A stretch of DNA of 64,000 bases from Branchiostoma floridae. Its lineage: Eukaryota; Chordata; Leptocardii; Amphioxiformes; Branchiostomatidae. Location: positions 15,760,427-15,824,426 of the forward strand of contig NC_049996.1 in assembly GCF_000003815.2 (NCBI RefSeq). Reading direction: 5' to 3'. Shown here piece by piece: positions 42,099 through 53,459 of this stretch; the stretch's first letter is position 1; every line of letters starts with the position of its first letter. The notes beneath the pieces were generated by a model that was not told the origin of the DNA, made no database searches, and saw only the letters and a list, made by a program, of their open reading frames with translations. A program made the position numbers and the translations under genes.

Positions 42099-42892
42099 TG
42101 AGTTACTATCATTGCTGTTTAAGAAGCGGACTGCTGAGCTATGAACACTCCAGAAGACATTACCCAACAAGAGACTCCAAGCATCTCAGACCTTACCATC
42201 ATCACACATTCAATAAAGAATCACACACTGAATAAAGACTTCTTTTTAAAGATTTCACAATAAGACTTTCAATTAAGACTCTCAATAAAGATTCTCAAAG
42301 AAGATAGTGAATAAGGACACAGAGGTCCTGCAAGTCAGTGTAACTGACAATGCTAGAATTAAGATTGAAAAAAAAAACTTCAAATGCTTGAGATTTTTTT
42401 AATTGAAAGGCAGTACTTCCATCTGCTTTTAGCTGGCTCTCTGTACTTCACATGCACTTTGACTTAGATCAGGAAAGGTGAGTTAAAAACTAAATTAGAC
42501 CAGGGACTTAGTTAGTAGTTGAAGTGTGTTTGATTATTCAGAGAGCGAGCCTTAGTTCCCAATTTTTTTTTGGGTGGACTGAGGGACATAAGACATATTG
42601 AAACTTCATTTTGAAAATGTTTCTTAGATAAAAGACAAAGTTGTGGATTGAAGTCTTATCCACAAAGAACTTTGATGTTTTGCATAATAATGATAAATGC
42701 TAAGCTAATTAAGTTTTAAGTGCTAAGCTAAGACGTAAGTGTTAAGCTAAGACTTAATCTAAAATTAGCTAATTAAGATTAATAAGTTTACTTTCTGTTA
42801 AATTTCAGCATTTGCATAACTACAAGGCACACCCCAAATTTTAGCCCATTCCAGGTCAAAGGACTTTTCTGGTCGACAGAGAATTTCTTTAG

Positions 42893-42979
42893 CCTGATCT
42901 AGTTGATGATTTGCGAGAGGACTCCTGTGTTTTTATGTTCTTGGAGACAACGGCAGGCAGACTACCTGAGATGCCAGAG
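42893..42979 (+). other. Conserved exon-like block, unit 3
   Basis: 87 nt between GAATTTCTTTAG and GATGCCAGAG|GTAAGC. The shared frame keeps MFLETTAGRLPEMPE but has stop codons upstream. Confidence 0.4.
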
Positions 42980-44147
42980 GTAAGCCATGTGGGACTGCAT
43001 GCTGTATTAACATGTGCTTTCTCCCTTGCCACAGGACTCCGACTGGGGGGCCTCAAACCAATCCCAGCATTCATGTGTGATTAGGTCCAACCCATAACCA
43101 ACCTCTACCTTTCTCTATTTGGGCAATGCCCTTTTTTTGTTTTTCTGTCCCATACCGGGAAGGGATGTCTTGAGACTAGAGCCAGGTCGGGTGATGGTAG
43201 GTTGTAATTTGCAACCCTTTGAAGTCTCTCCACCCGTCTCCAGTTTCAAGACAAAGGGAAAAATTGGGTCCACAAGAAATGGGCGTTCTATTGCATGTTG
43301 TTCTTTAGTTTTGTAACAACAGATGGAGACTGAAGTGGATAGTTCAGCGCTGGAAGACGATTAGACGTTTGTATCCTGGTGCCTGAGGGACTGTCAAGCA
43401 AGTCTGACGACCTGGGCACAGGACAAGAGTTGCAGAGGGAAGGTTGGTGAAAACAGTCTTGCCTGAATCACGGTGCACTCTTCTTGACTGTTGTCTACAG
43501 GCTGAGTTTGTGGTGCCATGAAGGATGTGCCTGAACCTGAGTGGAGCCTTGGGACTTGCAGAGATGACCCAGCTGAGCAAGCAGGGGGGCCATGAGATGA
43601 GGAGTTCAGGCTGTAACTCTTCTTTCTTTCTTGTTTCTATCTTTTAAGTTGTTTCCGTAAATTTTCTACAGGGAAAGAGTTTCTGAGCAAAGACTGAAGA
43701 AGGACCACTGCATGCACCATTGCAGACACCACCTAGCCAAGCAGGCAAGCAGTGAGAAACATGAGAGGAAGAATTTGGCCAGGTAACATCTGCTGTCAAG
43801 TCTGACCATAGTCTGTGGAACCATATTTACTGTAGCATGTATGTTATAGTTTTCTCGGCTTATCAGCATGTAGGAATTGTTGTTTATTTCTGCAATGTTA
43901 GGCAAGGCAAAGATGCTGAAACTGAAACTTTTGTCATGACAACAACACTAAAATATTCTCTTTTGTCAACAGGTGCGCCCCCTGGTGGTGTATCAAAGGA
44001 ACTGCAGAACCCTGTGAAGACTGGCTGAAACTTCCCCCAAGACTGGCAGAGACTGAGCTGGAAAGATGGAAGCAAGTCAAGCTTCACAAGCACACATTTA
44101 TTGCCTAAAATATCTGATGTTAGGTCTGCACTCTACAGTGAATGGCA

Positions 44148-44168
44148 ATCAGCACCATGGACAGCGTC
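44148..44168 (+). promoter_or_regulatory. RE1-like site (strong match)
   Basis: ATCAGCACCATGGACAGCGT plus C matches RE1 at 18 of 21 positions, including the GCG-like right flank that the other macrosatellite copies lack. Confidence 0.5.
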
Positions 44169-44189
44169 TATCGCATTAAAGATGCTTTT

Positions 44190-44620
44190 TTTTCTCCCCA
44201 CAGTCACAATGATTAGTGATTCTTCATCCTTTTTGGTGTTTTTCCTTTTTCAGCCTTAGCTATACATCCCTTTCTTCAAATTTTCCTTATTATAACTAGC
44301 TTTTTCCCATTACAGGCTCACTAATAAGTCATTTTTCCCTATGACACCCTTACCTGATTGCAACCAAGCTGATGTCACTTTTTCCCTTCAAACAGCATGA
44401 ACAGATTTTTTCACAGCTTTAATGATAATTACTTTCCTACCATGACAGCCTCAATGATAAATGCTACTTTCCTTTACTACATCCACACTAATTGAAGTGT
44501 TTTTCCCTGTTACAATCTCGCTGATGCATACTTTCCCCTCACATCACAGTCTCACTGATAAAAATCCTATTATAGCCTAACTGGTATCACTTCCCCTTTC
44601 ACAGCCTCATATGAATGCAT
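44190..44620. repeat. Degenerate ~60-bp repeats, unit 3
   Basis: Loose recurrence of TTTTTCCC.., CACAGCCTCA.TGATAA and similar pieces. Noncoding. Confidence 0.45.
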
Positions 44621-44702
44621 GGAATTTTTAATTTACATCTCCTGGAAGATGATCCTAAATGACTTTATTATGCCTCTGTAAGGATGCAAGAGTTACCAGG
44701 AA

Positions 44703-44723
44703 TTCAGCACTAAGGACAGCACT
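44703..44723 (+). promoter_or_regulatory. RE1-like site
   Basis: TTCAGCACTAAGGACAGCAC plus T, 17 of 21. The perfect left flank TTCAGCAC and GGACAGC are kept. Confidence 0.4.
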
Positions 44724-46216
44724 AAAGAAAAACTCTCCCTTCTGTTTTCAAAGTTAAAAGTGTTAGAGACTAACAAATTTTGCTGTTTCTAGGGATGCCA
44801 TCCAACTTAATGGAAACTCACAGAGGCAAACAGAAGTGTCCTTGTCTCAGACAGGTTAAGAAACCTGTTTCTCTTTCAGTCCTGCAGACTTCTGAAAATT
44901 GTCTTGCCTGTTTTCAAGTTAAGATGTGCTACAGACTAATAGGTTCATTTACTGTTTCTAAGGATATAATGCAGCTACCTTCACTGGAATGTAGGAAGAG
45001 GACAGAAAGTAGTCTTTGTCTGCTTTATAAACTTGTTTCTGTTTCATTCCCACAGAATACGTGGAAATATTGACCTCTGCATTCTATTCTTTCCTAGGTT
45101 TGACAATGCAGGCCTGTGTGCTAGTGTCACTTCCAGCAGTGCTCGAAGACAGTTAACTTAGATATTTTCTTTCCAGATTTCTCTCCTTGTTTTAGTTTAG
45201 AAGGCTACTTTATTTTCTGTGACTTTTCCCCCAGCTTTGTATCATGACAACACATGGATGGAGGGCTTATGTGGTTGACTAAAGTTACTGCAGAAAAAGT
45301 CTAAGTAAGACTGGAGGAAATCAGACAGCAGTGGTTCCTGACTGGGAGAAGCACAGCAGAAGCTTGGCCCCTGAGTCTACTAGGTAAAAATTCTACTTCA
45401 AAGTTTTCCCATACTGTCTCTTCCCTTCATCCTTCTCTCACTCCTTTATCCCTCCTTTCATCCCTTCCTTCTTGTCCATAAGAAATGTAACTCAAGCTGC
45501 AAATATAACATTTTTTTATTCAATTGGTGCTCAAAATACACTTAGTCTTAATATTGTGATTCTATTTAGTTTCAATCTTTTAACAGGAGAGCTTGTTTTT
45601 CCTGTTTGTCCCATAAGAAATGTAACTCATGCTGCAAATATAACTTTTATAACTGATGCTCAAAATACTTAATATTGTAATTCTATTCAGATTCAATCAA
45701 CTAATAGAGGCTTGTTTTTCCTGTGCTTTCAGATGAGGATATGGTGACCCCTGACCCTGATGCCATTGATGTCACTGTTTCTTGGCTACCCTAAGAGAAG
45801 CAAGCCTCAGAAAGACAGCAAGAACAGGATTAGTACAATATCCTTTCCTTCTTATGCATTAGCGTGGGGGGTGTTTGGGGAACTTGAGTCAAACTCTACT
45901 TTGGCTTGGCTCAATAAATGAGTTAAAAGTAGGGAGCGTTTTGAAAATAAAGTGCCTTGTTACAGAGATCTTAAATAACACCATAAATAAAAGTAATGGG
46001 GTTCTGGGATAGACCTAGAATATTACTAAGACTTAGTAGACTTTAAATAGTAGTTAGCTGCACGCACGGCTGCTGTTCCTGAGCTAAAGGAGGATGTCAT
46101 CATCATCATCCATGGACTACCAGACACAGAGAGAGCAAGAAAGAGATGTAATAGCTTGTCTATGACAATATGTCTACTTGTGAATGTACCAAGTATGTGA
46201 TTTCATTCTTTTCAGT

Positions 46217-46484
46217 CCATCTTGTAAGTGGAAGATGTGACTTGAAAGATGTAACAGTGTTCTGAATGTTTGCACCCATCTTGTAAGAGAAAGGCGGAAC
46301 ACTGACAAAAAGTAATCTTGTTTCGTACAACTTGTGAACAATAAGATGGAATTAGAACTTGTCATATTTGATTTCATCCATCTTGTAAGCAAGAAGATGG
46401 ACCATTCTTATTGCCTTTTCCTTCCATCTTGTAATGGAGAAGATGGCACTTGAATATTCTTCCATCTTGTAAGTGATAAGATGG
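46217..46484 (+). ncRNA. Simple GUAAG/GUAAUG-loop hairpins, unit 4
   Basis: CATCTT/AAGATG at 46218-46237, CCATCTT/AAGATGG at 46378-46400, 46424-46446 and 46462-46484. The composite fold lies inside this interval. Confidence 0.45.
46255..46304 (+). ncRNA. Composite stem-loop, unit 4
   Basis: Outer CAGTGTT (46255-46261) with AACACTG (46298-46304), perfect. Inner CCATCTT (46276-46282) with AAGGCGG (46291-46297), one A/C mismatch and one G-U pair. Loop GTAAGAGA. Confidence 0.5.
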
Positions 46485-47273
46485 ATGAGTAACTATCGTT
46501 GCTATTTAAGAAGTAGACTGCTGAGCCATGAGCACTTCAGAAGAGGTCCCCAACAAGAGACTCCAAGCATCGCAAACCCTACCATCATCACACATTGAAT
46601 AAAGAATCACACACTGAATAAAGACTTCTTGATAAAGATTGTACATGAAGACTTTCAATAAAGATTCTGAATTTCTTAGTGAAGATAGTGAGTAAGAACA
46701 CTAAATAAAGACCTTATGTATGCCTGCTAGATTCAAGATTGAAAAAAACAACTTACAAATGCTTGAGCTTTTAAGTTGAAAGGTAGTACTTCCAACTGCC
46801 TTTAGCTGGCTCTTTGAACTTCACATGCACTTTGACTTTAGATCAGGAAAGGTGAGTTAAAAACTAAATTAGAGCAGGGACCTAGTTAGTAGTCCAAGTG
46901 TGTTTGATGATTCAGAGAGCGAGCCTTAATTCCCAAATTTTTCAGGGGGTGGGTTGATGGACTTGAAACATATTGAAACTTTATTTTGAAAATGTTTCTT
47001 AGATAAAAGACCAAGTTGTGGATTGAAGTCTTATCCACAAAGAACTTTGATGTTTGCATAATAATGATAGATGCTAAGCTAATTAAGTTAATTAAGTTTT
47101 AAGTGCTAAGGTAAGACTTAATCTAAAATAAGACTTAAGCTAATTAAGATACAAAAATGTAAATAGGTTTACTTTCTGTTAAATTTCAGCATTTGCATAA
47201 CTACAAGGCACACCCCAAATTTTAGCCCATTCCAGGTCAAAGGACTTTTCTGGTGGACAGAAAATTTCTTAAG

Positions 47274-47360
47274 CCTGATCTAGTTGATGACTTGTGAGAG
47301 GACTCCAGTGTTTTTATGTTGTTGGAGACAACTGCAGACGGACTATCCAAGATGCCAGAG
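47274..47360 (+). other. Conserved exon-like block, unit 4
   Basis: 87 nt. The acceptor is AAATTTCTTAAG, slightly weaker; the donor GATGCCAGAG|GTAAGC is intact. The frame reads MLLETTADGLSKMPE. Confidence 0.4.
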
Positions 47361-47534
47361 GTAAGCCATGTGGGACTGCATGCTTTCACAACATGTGCTT
47401 TCTCTCCTCATACCTGCAGCTTCAAACATGCATGGTTTTGTGTTTTTCTATCCCATGATGGGAAGGGAACTTGGGTCCTTGCAAAGTTGGGAATTTTTCT
47501 TTTGTTTTGATACTGTTTACAGACCATGTAAGTC

Positions 47535-48615
47535 TTGAGATTGAAATGAAGAGACAATGTCTGAATATTGATTGTGTGGTGTGAGTTACTTGTGATTTAA
47601 GACGAAGTTACATTATAGAGTAGGGACTTCTTTGCGACTTTTGGAGATCCTGTTGTGGCAATTTTAATGATGGACACATCTTGAGATTGAAATAAAGAGA
47701 TTTTGTCTAAATACTGTGTGGCTTGACTTTCTCGCAGTAGAGTAATGCTTCTTGGTTTGTGTTTTTCTATCCCATGATGGGAAGGGAACTTGGGTCCTTG
47801 CACATTTGGGAATTCTTTTTTTGTTTTTAAGTTTCTACAATCTGTATTATAAGTGGCATTGCGATCAAAATAAAGAGACTCTCTAAATAATGTGTGGTGT
47901 GAGTTACTCGCGATTTAAAAGATAGTGCAAGGACTTCTTCACTGTTGAACTTTTGAAGACCATGTTGTGCCAATTTTGATGACACACACATCTTGTCAAT
48001 GAGATTGAAATAAAGAGATTTTGTCTGAATACTGTGTGGCTTGACTGACTCGTGGTATAGTAACGCTTCTTTGTGTTTTTCTATCCCATGGTGGGAAGGG
48101 AACTTGGGTCCTTACAAAAGGGGACAATTTTTGTTTTGATACACTTTTTTATAGTTTGTAAACTCTGTTGGCAAAGAAATAAAGAGACTGTCTGTTCAAC
48201 GTTGTGCGGTGTGAATCAATTTATTGCAATTACTTTTAAGAAGATAGAGTAAGGTCTCCTTTGTCATTTCCACACTCTGTACATCATGTAAGTTTCACCG
48301 AGAATGAAATAAAGAGATAAGGTCTGAACACTGCGTGGTGTCAATTGATCACAAGTTAGTTACAAGACAGAGAAAGGTTTTCTCTGTGACTTTGTGACAC
48401 ATTTTCGCGCTAATTTTGATGGACACAACTTTCAGGGAGCTTTTACAGTCTGTAAATTGCATTGACAATGAAATAAAGAGAGAATGTTTCTTCAATATTG
48501 TGTGGTGTGAATTGATTTGAATTAGTTTCGATAAGGAGGTCTTTTTGCAGGTTGCTGCTTTGTAAGTCTGGCAATGAAATAAAGAGACAATGTCTGAACA
48601 CTGTGTGGTGTGAAT
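47535..48615 (+). repeat. Tandem poly(A)-signal-like repeats, unit 4
   Basis: About eight diverged copies. Most keep AAATAAAGAGA and TGTGTGGTGTGA; the first has ATGAAG instead. CCCATGATGGGAAGGGAACT is interspersed in three of the copies. Confidence 0.65.
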
Positions 48616-50100
48616 TTACTGTTTAGTTACAAGATAGATTATGGCTTTCTCCGCGATTCTGAACACCTTAATGCACCAATTTTGATGATGGACACAATTT
48701 TTCCACTGCAGAGCTGTGACATTTGCATATATGTCATGGAGAACCAGGTTAAGATGCTAGTACACAAAAACTCTACACTTAAGCTTTTCTAACTTGTCTG
48801 TAGTTTCCTTCAGCTACAGATCCTTCATCGGAAGAGGCCAACTGTCTCCAGCCTTCCCAGCCAAGCAGGTGATGAGACCACGAGAAGAGAGGACTGCATT
48901 CTATATCCTTTTATCATTGTTGTTTATGAACTTTGTCTCAACAGAGACAGCAACCATGGTTATTGAAATTAAGACTCTAAAGTAAAAATAATACAGCTGT
49001 AAGTAGTGTTTTCTTTGTCTTCAAATTATTTTGATAAAATCTGCTGTTTGTAAAATTCTAATGCTAGATGATTTGTAAAGACAAAATACAAGTGCAGGCA
49101 CAACTACTGTGTGTAGTTTACTTGTAAAGGAAGCCTCAAAGTCTCAGCGATTCAGAAATATGTAGTGGGGGTGTATGCTAATGAACTTAAATGTGCATGA
49201 ACTTACATTCTTGCTGTGTTTTCTTTCGTTGCTGCAGTAGGCATAGGATTGCTCCCTGAATAGACGTCCCCTGCGTCAAGGCTACCTGAATCAAGAAAGC
49301 CAACTGAGTTTTGAACAACAGGACTAAAAAAAAGATAAGCAGCTCTTCATTTCAATACATAATTATTAAAAATAGGCCAGACGTTATGTGTAAGTACTGA
49401 TTGATGTATGATACAGTTACTTACCTGCTTGTTGGATTCTTTCTATGTTTGCTGCAACAGGATAGCTCCTGGAGTAGATGTCCCCTGCCTCGAGGCTACC
49501 TGAAGCAAGAATTCAACTCAGGAGTTATGCAACAAGACTCAAAAAGATAAGTTACTATATTACTTGAATAAGTAGGATTTTAGTATGTTTAGTGACAGAA
49601 ATGTAAGAAATGACATCTGAGTAAAGGGAATTCACACAATGTAAAAATTGTACCAATACATACTTTTTCTAACAGAAAGGTAAAGCAGCACTGTTGGCAT
49701 ATATGTATCTCACTTCAAACCTTTTGTTTTGTTTTATGCTGTTGTTCCAAATGCTAACACAGTCAACTATGTCTTGTTTTCTGTTCATATACAGATAATG
49801 AATCACCCTTCTGACAGATGACACTACTTTAGGCTCTTGGCAGCAGGACGAAAAAAGATAAGAAACTTTATTTTACACATTGTTATTGAAACTGTGCCAG
49901 ACATTAAATTGATATGTAACCTTAAATGGGAACATCCAAATAGAAATTAATGTTAAGTTATCAAACTATGGTTTATGAGTGTACAAAGATGCAAGAAAAG
50001 ACAAGCATGCATGTTACTTTTCATATCTGTATGGAAGACATTTTTGGTTGATGTTTTTCACTGTTTTCTAAATGCTAACAGTTTCTTGTTTTCTGTTTTC

Positions 50101-50195
50101 AGTTCTTGGGCAGATGACCTTCCCTTGAGGCTTCTTGAAGGAAGGATGTCTTGGAAGAGGACAGCAGTGGACTGTCTTACTGGGGAGATGGCAGA
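50101..50195 (+). other. Exon-like block near the end of the repeated locus
   Basis: Bounded by TTTTCTGTTTTCAG and GGCAGAG|GTAAGATG. One frame is open (SWADDLPLRLLEGRMSWKRT..). The middle resembles the CCTGCCTCAAGGCTTCCTGA segments of other units, and the end resembles the GCCAGAG|GTAAG donor. Confidence 0.35.
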
Positions 50196-50280
50196 GGTAA
50201 GATGTCCATTCTTTGTGAACTGTCAAACAATGATTTTGTGACAGTGGATGGCATTTCAGCACCATGATTTGGGCTTTGAG

Positions 50281-50500
50281 TATTCAAGTTGTTGTGTGCA
50301 TGTGTGAGTGCTTGTGAGTGTATGTCTGTGTAGTGTGTGTGTATGTTTGTATGTATGTTTGTGCTGTGTGTGTGTGTGTGTGTCTGTGTGTGTGTGTGTG
50401 TGTGTCTGTATTTGTGTTTGTGTTGTGTGTGTGTGTGTGTGTGTGTCTGTGTCTGTGTGTGAATTTGTATGTGCGTGTGCATGTGAGTGATAGACTCACA
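50281..50500. repeat. (TG)n-rich microsatellite
   Basis: Interrupted TG tract with TATG and TCTG variants, followed by unique sequence. Confidence 0.9.
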
Positions 50501-50700
50501 TGAAATTTCTAATAACTGCACAGACTGTAGTTCTATTCATCCATACAAGCCTGTCAGTTTTTCTTACAATTTTGTTTGCTCTTTCAGTAATTTCCAGTAA
50601 CTACACTGTAATTTGGTTCATGCTGGCAATCCTGTCATTTTTTTTTCAATTTTGTTTGCCTATTTTACACTCAGGCCAGCAATAAGAAGCATCAGGGGTT

Positions 50701-52440
50701 CCTGACTACAAGTTGCAGCTGCTCAACCCTGCAGTGTGAGACAAAAAGGGCGAAGAAGACTGAGAGAAGAGATTGTATGAGCACTGGAACCTGCCAGAGC
50801 AGGCTAATTTCATATGTCAATCCATTATTCACAGCAGTCTTCTTGTATTCAGTCACAGTTCTGCGATCAGAATGTCTTCTAGCGTTCTATCTAACAGTAT
50901 TCATCTTCATCGTGTTCTTTACCCACTTTGTAAATAACTTATGTTTCTGTTAATGGTCCCGCACCACTTGTCCACCATCTTATGTTTGGTATTTCACGTA
51001 AACGTTACACCTTTTATCGGTACTCATCCGGCTCTATCGTATACAGTATCACCTTCACTGATAGTGTAAACTGTTTATAATTTGTCTACCAGCCATCAGA
51101 AATGGTGTTCGATAATGTAACCATTTATATTGTCTGTTACTGGCCTCTGTGTCAGTCTAGTTTCCATGGCCAGCAATCTGTGTTTAATAAACGCCTAACC
51201 ATGCATGGCTACCCTATCTCTGTGTCTGTCCAGTTTGTGAATAGACAGGAAGAGTTTACAAAGAAGAGAAGCAAAGGAAGGCAGTGCCATGAGAAAAGAA
51301 CTAGTGTCACTTTAGTCTTGACTTTGGTCAAAGAAACTTTCTTGTATCACAAAACTCACTTTTATTTTGGAATCCTTTGTTTTTTCTTTATTTGCTCAGT
51401 TGGCCTCTGTTTTTTTTTTTTTTTGCTTTCCATTGGCTATGTCAATGATTAAAAAATATTCAACAAAGAAAAGACCTAGTTTAATTTTTAAGTCTTAGCT
51501 TTGGTCAAAGAAAATAACTATATAGTATTCACAAGGTTTTATCTTTTAGTTCCTTTGCTTCTATTTTGCCTTTAATTTGAATTTGGTCACACAAGAATAA
51601 AGACTATTTACTTGTTCACAATGATTTTGCAAGTATTGCAGCTATTCTTTTCTTGCCTGTCTTTTGTTTTCTTTGGCCTTGCCCAGGAAAAGAACATGTT
51701 TCACAAGTAACATCTCTCACTTTTGCTGGCTATGTCAATGAGAAGAATTACATGTAGTATCACAAAATAAAACATTCAGTCTTGCCTGTGTTTTACTTTC
51801 TTTTGGCCATGTTTTTGTTGCTTTTGTTTGCCTTTTCTTATTATGACCATTCCAACGAAAATACTTGTATCCAAATAAATTGTCTCTTACTTTTGTTCTG
51901 GCTAGTTGTGTCAAAGAAAAGAACATGTATCACAGATATTCTTTTCCCTCTGTCTTGCATCCTGTTTGTCAATGAAAAGAACTTGTTTCACTAGTAGTCT
52001 GGTAAGTTTGGTCTTGGTGAGAACAGCAGCTAGTAGCAGCAGTTCCTGACTATGAAGGTGCAACAACTAGCAGACAGTGTAAAGAAGAGAACGGTAGGCT
52101 GCAGTGAGAGCAGCAGGCTGAGGTGTTCTCAAGTTTAGCTAGATGCTGCGCATGACCTTGATGCATTTAAGGTAAGTTTTCTGAGGTCTTGGGTGAACTT
52201 AGCTTAAATCTACCTTTCAAAATTTGGTGCATCCTTTGAAGCATTCTTACAAAATGTGTTCATGAATAAAAAATTAAGCAATTTACATTCATAAAATGAC
52301 TACTCAACTTTATTACAAACCGACCCTCTAACTTTGAGATCTTGTGATTGAGATTTAATACGATTTTCTGAAAGGTGAAAACTAGATTTTCGATGAGAGT
52401 TTACTTTCTGCTGCGCTAGAATTCTTTTCTACTCTATCTA
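50701..52440. other. T-rich noncoding stretch with loose repeats
   Basis: Recurrent CTTTGGTCAAAGAAA.., TTGTATCACA and TGGCTATGTCAATGA pieces suggest a heavily decayed ~100-bp repeat (51290-52000). Some small frames are present but none is convincing. Confidence 0.4.
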
Positions 52441-52467
52441 GGCAAAATGCCTAAATGGAAAGCCATG

Positions 52468-52488
52468 TTCAGCACCAAGGCCAGGGAG
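52468..52488 (+). promoter_or_regulatory. RE1-like site in left arm
   Basis: TTCAGCACCAAGGCCAGGGA plus G, 16 of 21. The left half is perfect; the right half has GGCCAG for GGACAG. Confidence 0.35.
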
Positions 52489-53438
52489 GTGCAATTCAAA
52501 CATAACGGTGCGGTGCCGAAACGTATACAATGGTAATTCTGTATGCATATGTAACCAATGCCCTCTTGAAGCTGCTTGTGATATGAAACATTCAAGTTTA
52601 CACGCAACTTAACCTTATATGTTAGTTGTATATAAACCAAATCACCCCCGAAGACTTTGTAACATACCTTGTGCGTTTTTCCTTAGCTAGGGTAGTGGAT
52701 TGTTGATGGTTGTGGCCTTGTGGGCAGGAGGTCCAAAACATTTTGTCAGCAATGGAACCATACACGGTGCAGGGACTTCCCCAAAATGTTGGCCAGCTCG
52801 GTTTCATAAACAATGTGTTTACAAAGGTGAAAGGTCAAATTAAAGGAAATGGTAGACGGAATGGTTGAGAATATGCAATAAAAATCATTGCCAACGTCAA
52901 TGATTGTTTCATTCCATCCAAACAATCATTCAGCAGCTATCAGATGCTCTAACTGAGCCAAAACCTCAAGAAACAAATGGGCAGATATCTAATTTGATAT
53001 CACGCTCTACGTGCTGCAGTAATATTGTATTCCGTTGTAGGGCGCCCTTAAACAGTCAGGTGGGATGAAGTTTTACTTACGTTCAACAAAGCATGCTGAT
53101 TTCAAACGGAGACCAGACAAACACACGTAACGAAATGGTACATAAATAACGTTATAACCTCTATTTTTTATGGAGTTAATAACAAATATAGATGTTTTCA
53201 TGGGAACTAACCAACACACGATGAACATAGCCCACTAACATCTGCTTGGAGTTTACAAGCATATGGCTGCGTGTGACGTCACATGACCGGACTTGACTGA
53301 TATACATTCAAATTTAGTTACCTATAGACTTGAATGTTTTATATACATCCTAAGCAACTGCAGTAGGTCATTGGTTACATGCATACGGGCCCACTTTTGT
53401 ATACTTTTTGACACTGCACCGTTATGTTTTGATCGCGC

Positions 53439-53459
53439 CGCCCTGTCCTTGGTGCTGAA
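53439..53459 (-). promoter_or_regulatory. RE1-like site in right arm (strong match)
   Basis: On the minus strand TTCAGCACCAAGGACAGGGC plus G, 18 of 21, with both half-sites perfect. Confidence 0.5.

Larger units (their letters stand above)
41498..45864 (+). repeat. Macrosatellite-like unit 3 (~4.4 kb)
   Basis: Same order from the G-rich box at 41500: stem-loops 41.88-42.10 kb, exon-like block 42893-42979, one copy of the ACAGGACAAGAGTTGCAG module (43.36-43.52 kb), RE1-like sites 44148 and 44703, and the ACTGATGTCT-like module near 45.77 kb. The poly(A)-signal array is missing, and the CT-rich tracts are replaced by a ~60-bp degenerate array. Confidence 0.75.
45865..50700 (+). repeat. Macrosatellite-like unit 4, degenerating toward its end
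   Basis: G-rich box variant at 45863, seven stem-loop candidates at 46.2-46.5 kb, exon-like block 47274-47360, and the longest poly(A)-signal array (47.53-48.61 kb). The second half loses most landmarks but keeps three CCTGCCTCGAGGCTACCTGA-like segments (49.27, 49.49, 50.13 kb) that also occur once in unit 1 (33.97 kb). Confidence 0.65.

Noticed and set aside
50177-50521. His-Thr-rich and Cys-Val-rich frames.
   Set aside because: They are translations of the (TG)n tract. The same holds at 61085-61406.
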